From: Sipunculus nudus
Taxonomy: Eukaryota > Annelida > Sipuncula > Golfingiida > Sipunculidae
DNA: 64,000 nt
Direction of reading: 5' to 3'
Assembly (NCBI GenBank): GCA_026874595.1
Contig: CM049312.1
Coordinates: 32,172,956-32,236,955 of the forward strand
The notes under the pieces are model-generated. The model was given only the letters and a program-made list of their open reading frames with translations. It had not been told where the DNA came from and ran no database searches. Positions 48,201-59,645 of this stretch are shown piece by piece. Each line of letters starts with the position of its first letter. Within the stretch, counting starts at the first letter, position 1. Made by a program: the position numbers and the translations under genes.

Positions 48201-48594
48201 GCATTTCTGAGTCGGCTAGCACAGCCATATACGACCTTATATACGACTCTATATGTCAGTGAAAAAAAACTTTATTACCTTTAGACCACGTAGGCCTAGG
48301 TCTTTAGGTGTAGCATGTCACATATGGCTTGATAACGACTTGGTGCTTAAAATATATTTATATGTATTGTCAGCAGTTCATAGAGGCCATACTTTAATAC
48401 ACTTGAGCGTATCCAAAAGTGTTGTCTTATTTGGAAATGTCCCATGTCCTAATTATCTCCTATATCTCTAAACTGTAGACAGACGTACCGCACGAACGTG
48501 TGTGTTTTCGACCTTTGGTCGCTTTATTCATTACATGTAAACCATTTGTGTTAAGGTGTTTTGTTGAACTGTTACTCACTGCTTATTGCATTAA
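45233..48594. other. Unassigned DNA with an X-box motif
   Basis: No exon could be supported. A perfect RFX X-box palindrome is listed separately at 45546. The longest plus frame (45917-46297, 126 codons) has no recognisable domain. Confidence 0.4.
45546..45558. promoter_or_regulatory. Perfect palindromic RFX X-box
   Basis: GTTGCCAGGCAAC, two perfect half-sites with one spacer base. X-boxes bind RFX factors and are typical of ciliary-gene promoters in animals. No adjacent gene could be identified. Confidence 0.5.
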
Positions 48595-49085
48595 GCAGAT
48601 TAATAGATTTTCAACATAAAACCATTACTAATACATGAAATGATTCTGAGAACACTATAGTAACAGATATTTGGTCGCAAAAATACAAACTATTAAGATA
48701 ATTGACAATTTTTTAAAAGTCCTATGCGTTTAATGAGAATGTCGACTCGAACTGATATTTCAAAAATTATATGGAAAATATGGCTTAATCTATATGTATA
48801 ATAGTGTTGGCTTTTCAACTCTGTGCTACTTGTATTATGCAATTCAATAGAGTTCGACATTAAACATTTACTGATATATGAAACTAGTTTTGTAGATAGA
48901 AGTATACAGATACTTGTTCACAAAAATATATACCATTTAGATAATTCACTGGTCGTGTGTGCATTTGTTTGAATTTTCTAAGCGTGTGCCAGCATGTCAT
49001 TTCAAACTGTCATTTCAATAATTATGTGGAATATATGGCTGAATCTATATGCATAAATAAAAAATATCGCTGTATGTTTAGCAAA
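48595..49085 (+). repeat. Two-copy diverged tandem duplication (about 245 bp)
   Basis: Collinear landmarks repeat at this spacing: TTACTRATAYATGAAA, CAGATAYTTGKTCRCAAAAATA, TAAGATAATTSAC, and ATATGGCTKAATCTATATG. Divergence is considerable. Confidence 0.7.
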
Positions 49086-51399
49086 CTGAAACTAGTAAAG
49101 CATTAATATTTTATATGGACTTGTAGGTGATACAAAGAAACATGCCTGCCAATACGAAAAAAGGAACAAAACCTTCATAGATTGATAGAAACACTTTCAT
49201 CACATGCATACAATGCTGACCAAATGAAACCGAACAATATCATATATAGATTGATCGTTTAAGTTATTAATTTACACTCCTGTGCTGGCATTATTTGTGT
49301 CATATAATAGAGATATGATTGGCAGCAACGCTGGTGGAACCACGCTTTGTGTTTTGTGATAATGCGATTAAATGCAGTTTCGAGCTAATAGCTGTTTTCG
49401 ATAAGTGTACGGGTCTAACCCAGTTGACTAGAAACGCGGCCATTTCGGCCTGAACTATTTGTCCTTGTCGCCTTCTGCTGCGCGCGTATCCGCGTTGCCT
49501 AGCAACCGTGCACTTGAAGCCAAATAATATGTAGAATGTGACCAGGCTTTAAAGAAACATATTTGTCGCTCGGCTTCGCATATAAATCACGCTTTGCCAA
49601 TCGACATTGAAAAAACATTCAGGTTCCACTCGAAGTGCGTTGCCGCTCATTTTGCACAGAATAAATCGCTTTGGTCGCCTCGAGTAAACATACTCAGTTG
49701 AAAGAAACAAATGACACTTGAGATACTTTCTACAGTTAACGCACAAAGAATGCTCTTTGCAAATGTTTATTAAGTAAACATGGAGCCACCCATATAAAAT
49801 TCACAAACCATCCGAGTGCACTTAATGTTTTTTTTTTTTTTTTTTTTATGTGACGGTTGTATAACAGTGATAGTACTGTGTATTGCTTTCATCAGACAAC
49901 GAGATGAATTACATTATCGCTCATGTACTCAAATATTCATGATTTCGACTCATAAGCAAAACTCGGCTGAATCTAACAGCTTCCTTGCAGCAAGGGCTAC
50001 TTGGGGCAATATGTCGGTGGTTCCCTTAAGAATCCATAAGTATAATATGCGAGCTGAGAAAGTAAACGGAAAAATATTACCCCCCCAAAAAAAAAAAAAC
50101 ACTGTGTCGATCAAATTTATCTGGTTTCGTAATACTTGCTTATTTATACATGTCATTAAGATAAATGCACACAGACATGCACGTTTAAAATCCGAAATTT
50201 CAGTTTTTCATGGTCATGATATTTGTATTTGTCATATTTTTATGGTGCAAGTGTGATCCATGGTGCTAAAGTCACATGATAATGACGAGTATATCACGTG
50301 ACCTTAACATTTTTTTAAATACACCACATGACGTATACGTTATGTGCCTCCGATGGACATGGTATTTCATTGCAAGTGTTCAGATGACGTAGATACACAA
50401 ACATGTGCATAACCCAGTTTCGTCCAAGTACTTTAATCCAAAAATTTCACTTCTGTTGTAATATTATAAACTTAAAACATTCATCCGACCTAAAAAAAAA
50501 AAAGACTGACAAAAGATTTGTTTTATTAAATGACAAAAAATCTTCAAAAGTTTTCATGCAAAGGTAGTCCTGTGGGGAAGTTTCCTAAAATATATCTCAT
50601 TCTTTACAAATATATTTACTCTCACAGTAGAGAACCTCTAATTTAGCATTCAAAGAATCGCATGTCCTGTTTGCAGCACCACGTGACCATACCATTTGAT
50701 AGTAAGTTCAGTTCTAGATGCAGTTGATGTAATGAATATATTTTAATGAAGAGGGATACTTAGTCAAGACGATTTCTTTTCCGATGGAAATGAAATGACA
50801 ATAAAGTATTGAAAAAAGTGTTTTGATCTCAATCTGATAAGCACTGTCAATCAACCCGTCTATACATTCTCCGAAAATTCCTGAATGCCTTTGATCTGAA
50901 ATGCGTCCTTTCAGAAGCCTGAAATATTCAATTCAGCTGAACTAAACGAACACATTTGCGGCTGTCTTATTCAAAGAAGAAAATGGAAGTGTAAATCACT
51001 AAGAACCGATAATAATAAACACTGATGAAAATTAAAAGCTTTTAGCGGCTCTGTTGAACAATGATTCCAAACACTTTTATACGAGTCTCAGGTTGGCCCG
51101 CACTGAGCGCATATCCAAACGATTCAAACGAATGTAGTTACAGTCTATTCTCTTTCAGACGGGATAAATTGAGTGCATCATCATTGACAACTAAGAGCAG
51201 GAAAACAATGGAGGGTTTATGTGTAGATTCTATATAAACAAAGAAGCCGCACGTTACTAAGCAAACCACAGTTAAATCCGGCCTTGTGGTTATCTCAAAT
51301 GTGATATATCTCTACTCAATACGGCCGCTGACCCAAGCCAGCACAAAAACGAGGCAGGCCTCAGAGCTTATAGTATATTGTTATCATATGACCAATATA
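49086..51399. other. Unassigned DNA with an X-box motif
   Basis: No gene is supported. It contains a poly-T run (49828-49847) at the start of the longest plus frame (49816-50256, 146 codons), which opens with a phenylalanine run and has no known domain. Confidence 0.4.
49494..49506. promoter_or_regulatory. Perfect palindromic RFX X-box in a CpG-richer patch
   Basis: GTTGCCTAGCAAC matches the X-box consensus on both half-sites with a two-base spacer. It sits beside CpG-rich sequence (CTGCGCGCGTATCCGC), which makes promoter function more plausible than for an isolated motif. No gene was found next to it. Confidence 0.5.
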
Positions 51400-51850
51400 A
51401 GCTCAGCTAGCGGGCCGCGCCAAGCATGAATGCCCTTTAGCATTCGAAACTAGTGACACGGTTTCATGAGAACGTTGACAGCACAGTGTACAGTGATCGC
51501 ACCAAAGTTGAGCTCTGACGGCTCACACTTTCATATCGCGTCAACTCAACACTGCAAGTAGGTCGGTGAGTGTTTTTGTTGTTTTATAACCGTGGTTATA
51601 CGCCATGTAATGACCACAGTGTTGGCGGGCGTGCCAGTAGGCCTTATATATCCATACTTTCACTTTTACTTTAAGCCAGCCATTTGGGATAATAGCGTTA
51701 TTTTCAGCTGTCCCGGCTCCATACTTGTGTTACATCAGGTCCCAGGACTCGGGCGCAGTCATGCGATGTTACGATATGGGACTCGGGTGCATTTTTGCTT
51801 GGTGCCTGGCGCACTCTTGTACATCGGCTGCTGGTGACGTCATAGAGTGC
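51400..51850 (+). promoter_or_regulatory. CpG-richer stretch with plus-strand splice donor; possible 5' exon
   Basis: CpG words are frequent (GCGGGCCGCGCC, ATATCGCGTC, ACTCGGGCGC). A strong donor GGTCG|GTGAGTG follows at 51565 (last exon base). Upstream frames are short (one begins MRTLTAQCTVIAPK and stops just before the donor), which would make the exon untranslated. A perfect TGACGTCA lies at 51835-51842. A promoter with a non-coding first exon is plausible, but no downstream exon was found. Confidence 0.3.
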
Positions 51851-52309
51851 GCTTGAGCATTCTCGAAATTAATACGCTATTACTTAACGGCCCGTACTCG
51901 TGTATGAATACACGTGTGATATATTATGTCATGTGCGATATATATAGGTCTGTCTTTAAAGTCACCCGGTGCTTACGAAAGACTGGCATGTGCGTAATCA
52001 ATCCCAATACATCTCTTAACCAGGTCATCTTATAATTGTTATCAAATTATCTTTGACGTTATTTGATTTTGAAGATTATATTTTTAATGCCTAATATATA
52101 TGTATTTATTATACGCAATATTTTTTTGGTTTTATTACTGTTACTCTCTGGCCGGTTTCTAAATTGAATAATACGGTTAGCTACAACATTTTATTGATAT
52201 ACCCTATACATCTGACCTTTTAAACTTAGTTTTTTTTCTTAAGATTTTTAAAAAAAGGCGTGTGGTGAAGGTACGGGATCAGAATTATAAGAATTAGGTG
52301 TTTGTAACA

Positions 52310-52575
52310 GCCATGCGATGTCTGAGCGATAATGGGGACTCGGCTATGGAATGTACGACCTTGGAAAAAAAGGTAAAAAAAAATGAATCACAGGTGCAAA
52401 TCTGTCTCCTTTGACTTATCTTGTGTCAGTTTGAAATAAGTCATATTAGAGTTTTAGGGCAAAACTTAGACAGACGAAAGAGAAAAAAAAAGAAAAAAAA
52501 AGACATTGTCCAAATAAAGTTGACCCACGTTTTGATTAAAAAATAAAAAATCAGTCCTTCAAGCCTCTTTTTGTA
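52310..52575 (+). repeat. Dispersed repeat family B, copy 2
   Basis: ATGTCTGAGCGATAATGGGG, ATGTACGACCTTGG and GGTAAAAAAAAATG match 1950-2035. The right part contains A-rich runs and ends TTCAAGCCTCTTTTTGTACGGG. Confidence 0.5.
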
Positions 52576-52663
52576 CGGGGGAGACTTGACAATCGTATTG
52601 TAGTATCATGACCTGCCTGAATAAGATAATCAACTTAAGAAAAAAAAAGTTTCACGCTGCTCA

Positions 52664-53177
52664 GTTATCGCATTTTGATGCCCGTTTGTGTCATGCGGTG
52701 ATAGATGCCAAATTGTATGCTCATAAGACGGGGATCACCGGTTTATCTTTGCGAGACATTACTCAAGTGCTTGGACCGTCTCCCCTGACCGAAGTCTTAA
52801 CCTTTGCCCTCACAAATCATAGTGTGCCCCTCTTCGCCGAATAGTACTCATAAGTGTGCAACTGAGCTGTTTAGGGATTTTTAAGGGTAAAACTATAATT
52901 ACCCTCGATTGCAGGGGGCTACGAAATTCACCAATCGTTTGGTGAATCTGTAGGGTAGAGAGTAAATATACGCCTTTAAAACATGTTTGATTAGAATTAT
53001 TTCAGCGCAAATTACTTAGGTATGAATGAATGTCTCCGAGATAGGGACTTAATGAAACAATTGCTTGAGCAAATTAAAAGGGATTTCTCCGGATTTTGGA
53101 CGAATTCTGCAGTTTTACGATTGAGACACGATGTCCAGGTCGTCCCACAAACCGTTACTGGAAGTATTTTTCAGTAG
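52664..53177 (+). other. Possible coding remnants, unidentified
   Basis: After an acceptor-like TTTCACGCTGCTCAG, a plus frame stays open to a stop at about 52843 (residues include DARLCHAVIDAKLYAHK and ITGLSLRDITQVLG) with fairly balanced codon use. A second frame, 53022-53177, reads MNECLRDRDLMKQLLEQIK and stops after 51 residues. Both look more protein-like than neighbouring frames and the GC content is locally higher. I recognise neither, and no donor sites are clear. Confidence 0.2.
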
Positions 53178-53524
53178 AAACGCCCGCTGGCGGACGTTTA
53201 ATAATGTGCCTACGATGAGCAAAGGATGCGTACTTTCATTTGCAGCCTGAGAGATTTTATTCGTTTCGATTATATGAGTTCGGGTTCGGTCAAGGAAATT
53301 CAGTCAACACGGAAAAGAGAGCTTAAATGTCGGTGGTCCGATGGTGTAAACAGAGCATAGATGGCGGTTGACGGATGGTGTCTCCCTAAATTTCCTGTGC
53401 ATCTTTTACACTGATTTTCGCAGCCGCTTCGAGCAATACAAATAAACCTCCATTTCATTTCTTATTATTGTTAAACATTCAAAATGACGCTGGTCTCTGT
53501 CAGGTTGATTTTATGTTTAGTGTG

Positions 53525-53970
53525 GGCGGCCATGTTGAAGGGAGATAAATTTAAATGAAATTGGTCTAGTTGAAGTCGTGACGCAATCAAGTTTTGATTA
53601 GTGGGAGTAAATTGAACCCGTAATCGTGGGCAGTGTTATTTAATGAAGTGTGTTAAACACCGTTTATGTATGCTCAGTATCGTTGCATTAAGACAAGTGA
53701 CCGGCAGGATCTAGGGACTAAGTAAAATGTAAATTGTAACCCAATCAGTTTTCTTGTATGTATAAAATGCATCCATGTTGATTTGAGCACTTCGTTACTT
53801 GCAGCCAATCGGCCAATTGGTTTACAGCATCCATGTTGTATTTCATGCCCCGAAATACCATTAAGCAATATAATAATTCGCGTCCATGTTGAATCAAACG
53901 CGTCGCCATCAAGAGCAAAAGCCCTAGCATCCCTGTTAGTTTGAACGCTTCTTGCTAGTAACTAATCGGA
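53525..53970 (+). repeat. Recurring GCATCCATGTTG motif, loose tandem array
   Basis: CCATGTTG occurs at 53530, 53773, 53831 and 53884, and a degenerate CCCTGTTA at 53931. The last four are spaced 47-58 bp apart and mostly preceded by GCAT or GCGT. Units 1 and 4 share more (TTTGARCRCTTC...CTTG), so this is a degenerate tandem repeat of about 50-bp units. CCATNTTG is also a YY1-type motif. Confidence 0.55.
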
Positions 53971-56195
53971 ACGTATCGTGTCCCGAAAATCCAAACTATT
54001 ACACTAGTTTATTCACGAGGTGTTATGATACTTTAGGATACGTGAGATTCAGGGGAGGGTAGAGTTTACATATTTAAACTCCGTTTCAGGCAGATCATTT
54101 AATTCTTAATTCGCATATATTTAGGGGGTCATGTCCTCTGTTAAATCTTGTGAACCCGGACAAGAAACCAGTACGTCTAAAGTTAGCTAGAATATCTACA
54201 AATTTACAAATGAACCTGAAAAAAGTGTACTCAAATATAGTTTAAGCATACTGTCTGTGAATGGTGAAAGGAAGCATTTCCTGTTCACTCGGGTGAAAAA
54301 ATGCATAAAAAATTGTATTTGTTTAATGACATGACAAAACTAGTCCCAAGGGTCCTTTTATTCATCATCGGGGGCTAAAAAAACTTAGGACAGTTGAGTT
54401 GTCAGAACAATTATATGGTCGTCAAAAATATCAAATTATGTACACATCATTATCCAAGAATGCGGCCATTATACCATTGAGGGGAATTAAAATGCCTTTT
54501 TTATTTATTTTAGTACAATAATATGCGAAATTAAGAGAGACTAATGGTTTGAGGTCACAGAAGGTTAGATACAATGATTGTTCGCCAAATATAGAAACTC
54601 AGTGTATGCAGATGTCTATTAGATTGTGTAAACACGACCCGCCAAACTTAGGATTAAAGAGATGCGCAACATATTTTAGCAGATTTAGATACAGAATGAA
54701 ACACCGCGGAAATTCATAAATCGATTTCGTTCCGCTGTTTCTTGACACGGAACCTGAAATATCATTGAACTAAAAATTGTCTATCGGCTGTGCTTATAGC
54801 CCATTTACGTAGCGCACATCTTTTTTATACTCGTGGTTTATTTGTTCTTGGACATTATTCCTATCGTCTGCGCAAGTAGATTATAAATAAGTTTAAGACC
54901 AAGTGTTCGGGATTAAACACAATAAAAGATTGACAGTCTCCAACATCTTGGATCCCAATGCTCAGTCCTGTACAACCGAAGGCAACCTGTCGGGGAATAC
55001 TGACACTGAGTTTTCAGGTCCGTTATATTAATATATCGTGTCATGTTTTCTCGTATTTCAAATGACATATTTCTACCTAATATATAACAAAGATATTCCT
55101 GTCGGAGCCACTGGCATGCGTTTTGTGTAACTATAACAATATTAATCGCAATACTGACTCAAGGCTGATGAGAGTCTTTCATTAAATGCAGGTCACCAGC
55201 TAAATGTCGGCCTTTATGTTTAATGGTCATACATTGACAACGTATCGATACTTAGATATCTAAGTATACCAATACGAAATCGGACATTGTATCGCAATGT
55301 TCCCGTCCACCGGTCCTTATAATTACTTCAGCCAGCGCCCTGTATAGCCAAATTAAAAAGAAATCGCATAAGAGACCATGATATTTGTTCATCATTTTGT
55401 CATTGGCTCCTTTCATCCTTGTAGAATACATCGCGCCACCTACAGGCCAGTAAATGTAAATTTTCAAGTAAGATGAAGGGAAATATAACGGTTAATTGAG
55501 GAGTAAAACTAATCAGCCGTTAATCAGTGAAAGCACCGGGGCACGTTATTATTTTATGAGAGAGTAAAAATATGCACCAGACCAAATAGTACCTTCTAAA
55601 GAATAGAGCTCGTTGCATTTTTTATGAACCCGGAAGATTGTATAGTGCATGTAACAATTAGCTGTTCTAGCTATAAATTAACTAAGTTTATGTGTGTTAT
55701 GTGACATCATTTGTCACATTTTCAAGGCGACTACGTAAACAAGGAAGCTCTTTGTATATTGTTGATAGATTGCATCAGTCATATGATTTATTAATTCATA
55801 GGAAGGTCCCGCATTGTCTGATTTTTTTTTTATTTTCAGGGAGATATAATAGTGTTTCCCAGTGTAAGAAGTCGCATGTATGCGTGTAGGTTTTTCCTAT
55901 TAGATTAATGCATGGATTCCATCGTTTTGCGACATTTTAATATAACGCCGGTATAAGCAATGAGTAGGTTTTTATGCTTTGTAGTCCCCAGTTTCGTTAT
56001 TCTGTATTCTTGTCAAGGTTTTGACGATGAAGTGAAGGTCAATCATAGACATCTGAAGCGCATGCATAAAACATTTTCACACACGTTGTTGCTGACGAAG
56101 ACTTTGTTATTCATCTCTAATGCAAGATAAAAAATCTGATGTTGAAAATACAAAGAATCTAGAAATATGCATTATCAGAAAAACAGGACTATGTC
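53971..56195. other. Unassigned DNA
   Basis: No gene or structured repeat was recognised. Confidence 0.45.
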
Positions 56196-56565
56196 ATGTG
56201 GGCGGTCCTTATTATGGGACATGTTTTCATTCTCTTGATCGGTCCATACTCTCAGGTTCACTCGCGCAAAAAAATTCCTCCAAACTGTATTCACATTCAT
56301 TTATTCAGTCCATACTCCCAAGTTCATTGCACTCTAAGTGACTGTACATTTGTGATTATTCCTGAAAGTCCTTCCTTGACCCGGATCATCAAGCGGATCC
56401 ATACGAAAATCAAGTCGATTCTTCATGGGCCATTCCCGAGGAGCCCTAAAAATTTCATGTGTTTCCGTTCAAGATTGCATTGGTTATATTGTGAACAAAC
56501 ACACACACAAACACACAAACGAATGAGAATGAGTACATACCCTCCTGGCGGAGACAATTACGCCG
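56196..56565 (+). repeat. Dispersed repeat family A, copy 4
   Basis: It shares its left start with copy 1 (CATGTGGGCGGTCCTT) and runs through CATTTGTGATTATTCCTG, CCGGATCATCAAGCGGATCC, GATTCTTCATGGGCCATTCC, AATTTCATG and TTGTGAACAAACACACACA to CCTCCTGGCGGAGACAATTACG. A long plus frame through it is fortuitous. Confidence 0.72.
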
Positions 56566-56818
56566 AGATATGTTACAAAAGCTTTGATAAAACACGCTTT
56601 GCTATGAAACTACGCCTTTGCCATTAGTATCGCGTAAACACGCCACATTTGCAGAGGTTAAACGTCAATTTTCCGCTAGAGGTCGTTTCAAAACAAATCA
56701 ATCCTCTTCCAGTTAGGAATTGATGTCGGCCGGGACTAAGTTGTTACAATTAAAGAATTCTTTTGATAACGATACACTTTTTCATTATACCAAAAATAAC
56801 CTACTTTTATATACTTTT
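56566..56818. other. Unassigned DNA
   Basis: Nothing recognisable is seen. Confidence 0.4.
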
Positions 56819-59076
56819 CGGCTCAGCTGACTGAAAGTCATCTGAGGTATAGCGATCACTCTTTGTCCGTCGTCCGTCTGGTTGTCCGTAATACAGGGCA
56901 CAAGCCGTCGATAGAAAATCTCCGAGGAAACCTGAAATTAGGTCACTGAGACTTACATCCTTCGAGCTATTGGGCTCATAAGTACCCCAGGATAATTAAA
57001 AATTTGATGCTAAAGCTCCAATATCTTATTAACTAATGCATTAATTGCCATGATTCTTTCATTCACATTGAAAAAATATGGTTTCATTAATTCCTGAAGA
57101 CTGATGGCGTCATCTTTATTCTTTCAAATGTTGACGCATTTTTTTCTAAAATTTTCGAGACTTTAAGATGAAGCAGTCCATTAACACGATTTAAAACGTA
57201 ACGTTTAAAACTAGAATCTTCTAACTCTACATCCAAGGAGGTCCTAGGCAAATCTCCTTGGAAACCTGAAATGAGGTCATGGTGACCTATATTTTGCGAA
57301 CTGCGGGACAAAAAAGATGATTTTGAGCACCAAGTGAGTGCACACACTGTAACCGCTAGACCCAGAAGCCTGTTTTTGAACATCCAAAGAGGTCCATAAA
57401 ATATCTTGGAAACCTCAAATAAGGTCACTGCGACCTGTATCATTCATCTTGGGCTCCAAACTACTCCCCCGCAGAATAATTGAAAATTTTACACAAAAGC
57501 TCCACTATCTGAATAACTAATAAATTGAATCCTATGGTTATTTCCATACATATTGATCATGGAGTCTTTTTTATCAATTCCTGAAGATTGGTAGCGCAAT
57601 CTGTACTTTTTCTATATTATACGCATTTTTTCTCCATTTTGAGACCTTCAAATGAGGCTGTCCGGACGATAACAGGACACAAAGCATAACCGTTAGACCT
57701 AGAAACTTTTAATTGTACATCAACTGAGGCAAATCTCCTTGAAAATCTTAAATTAGGTCACTAGTGACCTATATTCTGCGAGCTACTGCCCGAGACATTA
57801 TTTTAAGTTCCCAGAGAGTCAGACACAAATTGTATTTCTTTTGCCTTAAATCTTCTAAGGTGACATTCAGGGAGCTCCTTGATAGATGTCCTTGGAAACA
57901 TACAATCAGGTCACCGTGACCTATATTCTACAAGATATATGAAAAAAACATGATTTAAGGACCCTGAGGTCAGATGGGCACAAATTGTATTCATTAGGCC
58001 TAGAATCTTCTAACAACATCGAGGGAGTTTCTTGGCAAGTCTCCGCAGAAACATGTAATTAGGTCATGGTGACCGATATTCTGCGAGCTACAGGCCGAAA
58101 AGATGATTTTGACTTTTAAGCACCAAGAGAGTCAGTCGGGACACAACGTGTGCCCATTTAGCCTGGAATCTTCAAAGGGGGCATTCAGGGCGTTCCTTGA
58201 TAAATGTCCATGGAAACATAAAATTAGGTTACTGTGACCTATATTCTGTAGGCTATAGGAAAATAAAACGTGTTTTGAGCACCCTTGAAGTCAGATATGC
58301 ACAAACTGAATCCGTTATCCCTAAAGATCTTCTTTTGTAATATCCAGGGAAGTCTTGGGCAAATTTTCTATGAAACCAGAAATTAGGTCATGATGGCCTC
58401 TATTCTCTAATTCAGAATTCTATTCTATAACTTGCCAGAAACTTGATCTGGAACAACGAGACAGTCAAGCAGGACAGATTGTAACTGTTAAACCTAGATT
58501 CTTATAACATAACATACAAGTAGGTTCTGACCTAATCTCCTTTTAAACATGAAAGTTCTGACCTATATTCCGCAAGCAACTGACCAAAAATATGCTTATG
58601 AGCACCTAGCCATCCTTGGCAAAGTATCCTTTGAATCCTAAAATTAAGTCCCCATGACCTTTATTCTCATGTCACAAATCTGAACTGTTAGCTCTTGAAA
58701 TGTCTTCCTTTATATTAAGGGAGGTCATTGTATTGTCTTCATTGACATCCAAATAAGGTCACTGTGACCTATATTATGTGAGCTGTGTGAAACAACATGA
58801 TTTGAATGCCCATAAGTCAGATGGACATAAGTATTTGAGTTTGACGTAGAAACTTGTAACTTAGCATCTGGGGAGGGTTTTTAGTAAAATCTTCCTGATG
58901 TTCCCTGTTCACTAAGGACTATGGGGCAACAAGAAAAACATGATTTGAGCACTCTGGAAGTCATGCACACCCATTGTTCAAGGTTCCTTAACAAATATTT
59001 TGTACCATTTTCATAACATCATAATCATACATGTCAAATTCAGCTGGGCGTCATGACCCATGGACCACTTGTTCTT
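56819..59076 (-). mobile_element. Repeat family F, copy 3, complete and inverted, with about 160-bp internal units
   Basis: It begins GGCTCAGCTGACTGAAAGTC and ends CAGCTGGGCGTCATGACCCATGG then ACCACTTGTT, the reverse complement of the ends at 32141-33539. A TTTGTCCGTCGTCCGTCTGG block sits just inside the left end. The motif AGGTCA(C/T)NGTGACCTATATTCTGCGAGCT recurs near 57271, 57420, 57752, 57908, 58062, 58225, 58386, 58560 and 58757. Spacing is mostly 150-165 bp, giving about eight to ten degenerate units. No protein is encoded. Confidence 0.78.
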
Positions 59077-59334
59077 TATTAAAAACATTCATGTTTAATT
59101 AATATACCTTGAAATAATTCTGATCCAACATATTTTAACGGAGGTCATTACATTTATACCTCTGCCACTGGTATTTTTAGACGCCGCGTTGCTTTGTAGG
59201 GGACGGACACCTTTTCCTCAATCTATACGCAGCATAATCGTGCTCCTGTGTGTACGATTCTGCTCAGTATGGGTAAAAATTATTTTTTACCCTAGAGGTC
59301 AAAGGTCGTCATGTGGGTAGCACATCTGAAGCGT
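59077..59334. other. Unassigned DNA
   Basis: No recognisable feature. Confidence 0.4.
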
Positions 59335-59645
59335 GGTGGGGAAATGGTGAGGGTGCCGGACTTGTGACCGCAAGGTTGTGAGTTCGAATCCCGTTCAGAC
59401 CGCCATCCTCGCTAAGACTCCTGGACAAAGTCTTTACCACAAGGGTGCGCTCTCTCCACCCAGGAGCAAATTGGTACTGGTCATACATGGGCAGCAGGCA
59501 AAAATGGACACTCCTATTGCATCTACAAAGACGTGTGTTAGGGTGCATGCTCCCCAGGGAGCCGAGAAAAGCTACAAGAATGAACAGCCCCAAGACCAGG
59601 AAGGTTAAGTCTGATGAGACTCTCATGGACGATATTAGACTATAA
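59335..59645 (+). mobile_element. tRNA-derived SINE, unrelated to family C
   Basis: The head reads TGGGGAAATGGTGAGGGTGC (A-box region) then GGACTTGTGACCGCAAGG (anticodon-arm-like) and TTGTGAGTTCGAATCCCG (near-perfect B box). The body follows with CTCCTGGACAAAGTCTTTACC, AAGGGTGCGCTCTCTCCACC, CAGGAGCAAATTGGTACTGG and GGGAGCCGAGAAAAGCTAC. The tRNA-like arms do not pair fully, so this is a retroposon and not a tRNA gene. It is a single copy in this window. Confidence 0.75.

Noticed and set aside
49816-50256. Longest open frame in the window (146 codons, plus)
   Set aside because: It starts at a poly-T run, has no recognisable domain, and its composition matches AT-rich non-coding DNA.
56196-56627. 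143-codon plus frame
   Set aside because: It runs through dispersed repeat family A, and the other copies of the repeat do not preserve the frame.
59370-59400. Genuine tRNA gene around the B box
   Set aside because: The acceptor and anticodon stems do not pair and a SINE body follows directly.
59605-59645. Hammerhead-ribozyme-like core (CTGATGAG...GGACGATA) at the end of the SINE
   Set aside because: The second core reads GATA where GAAA is required, and the putative stem II (GACT against GGAC) does not pair. A decayed ribozyme cannot be excluded, but chance is simpler.
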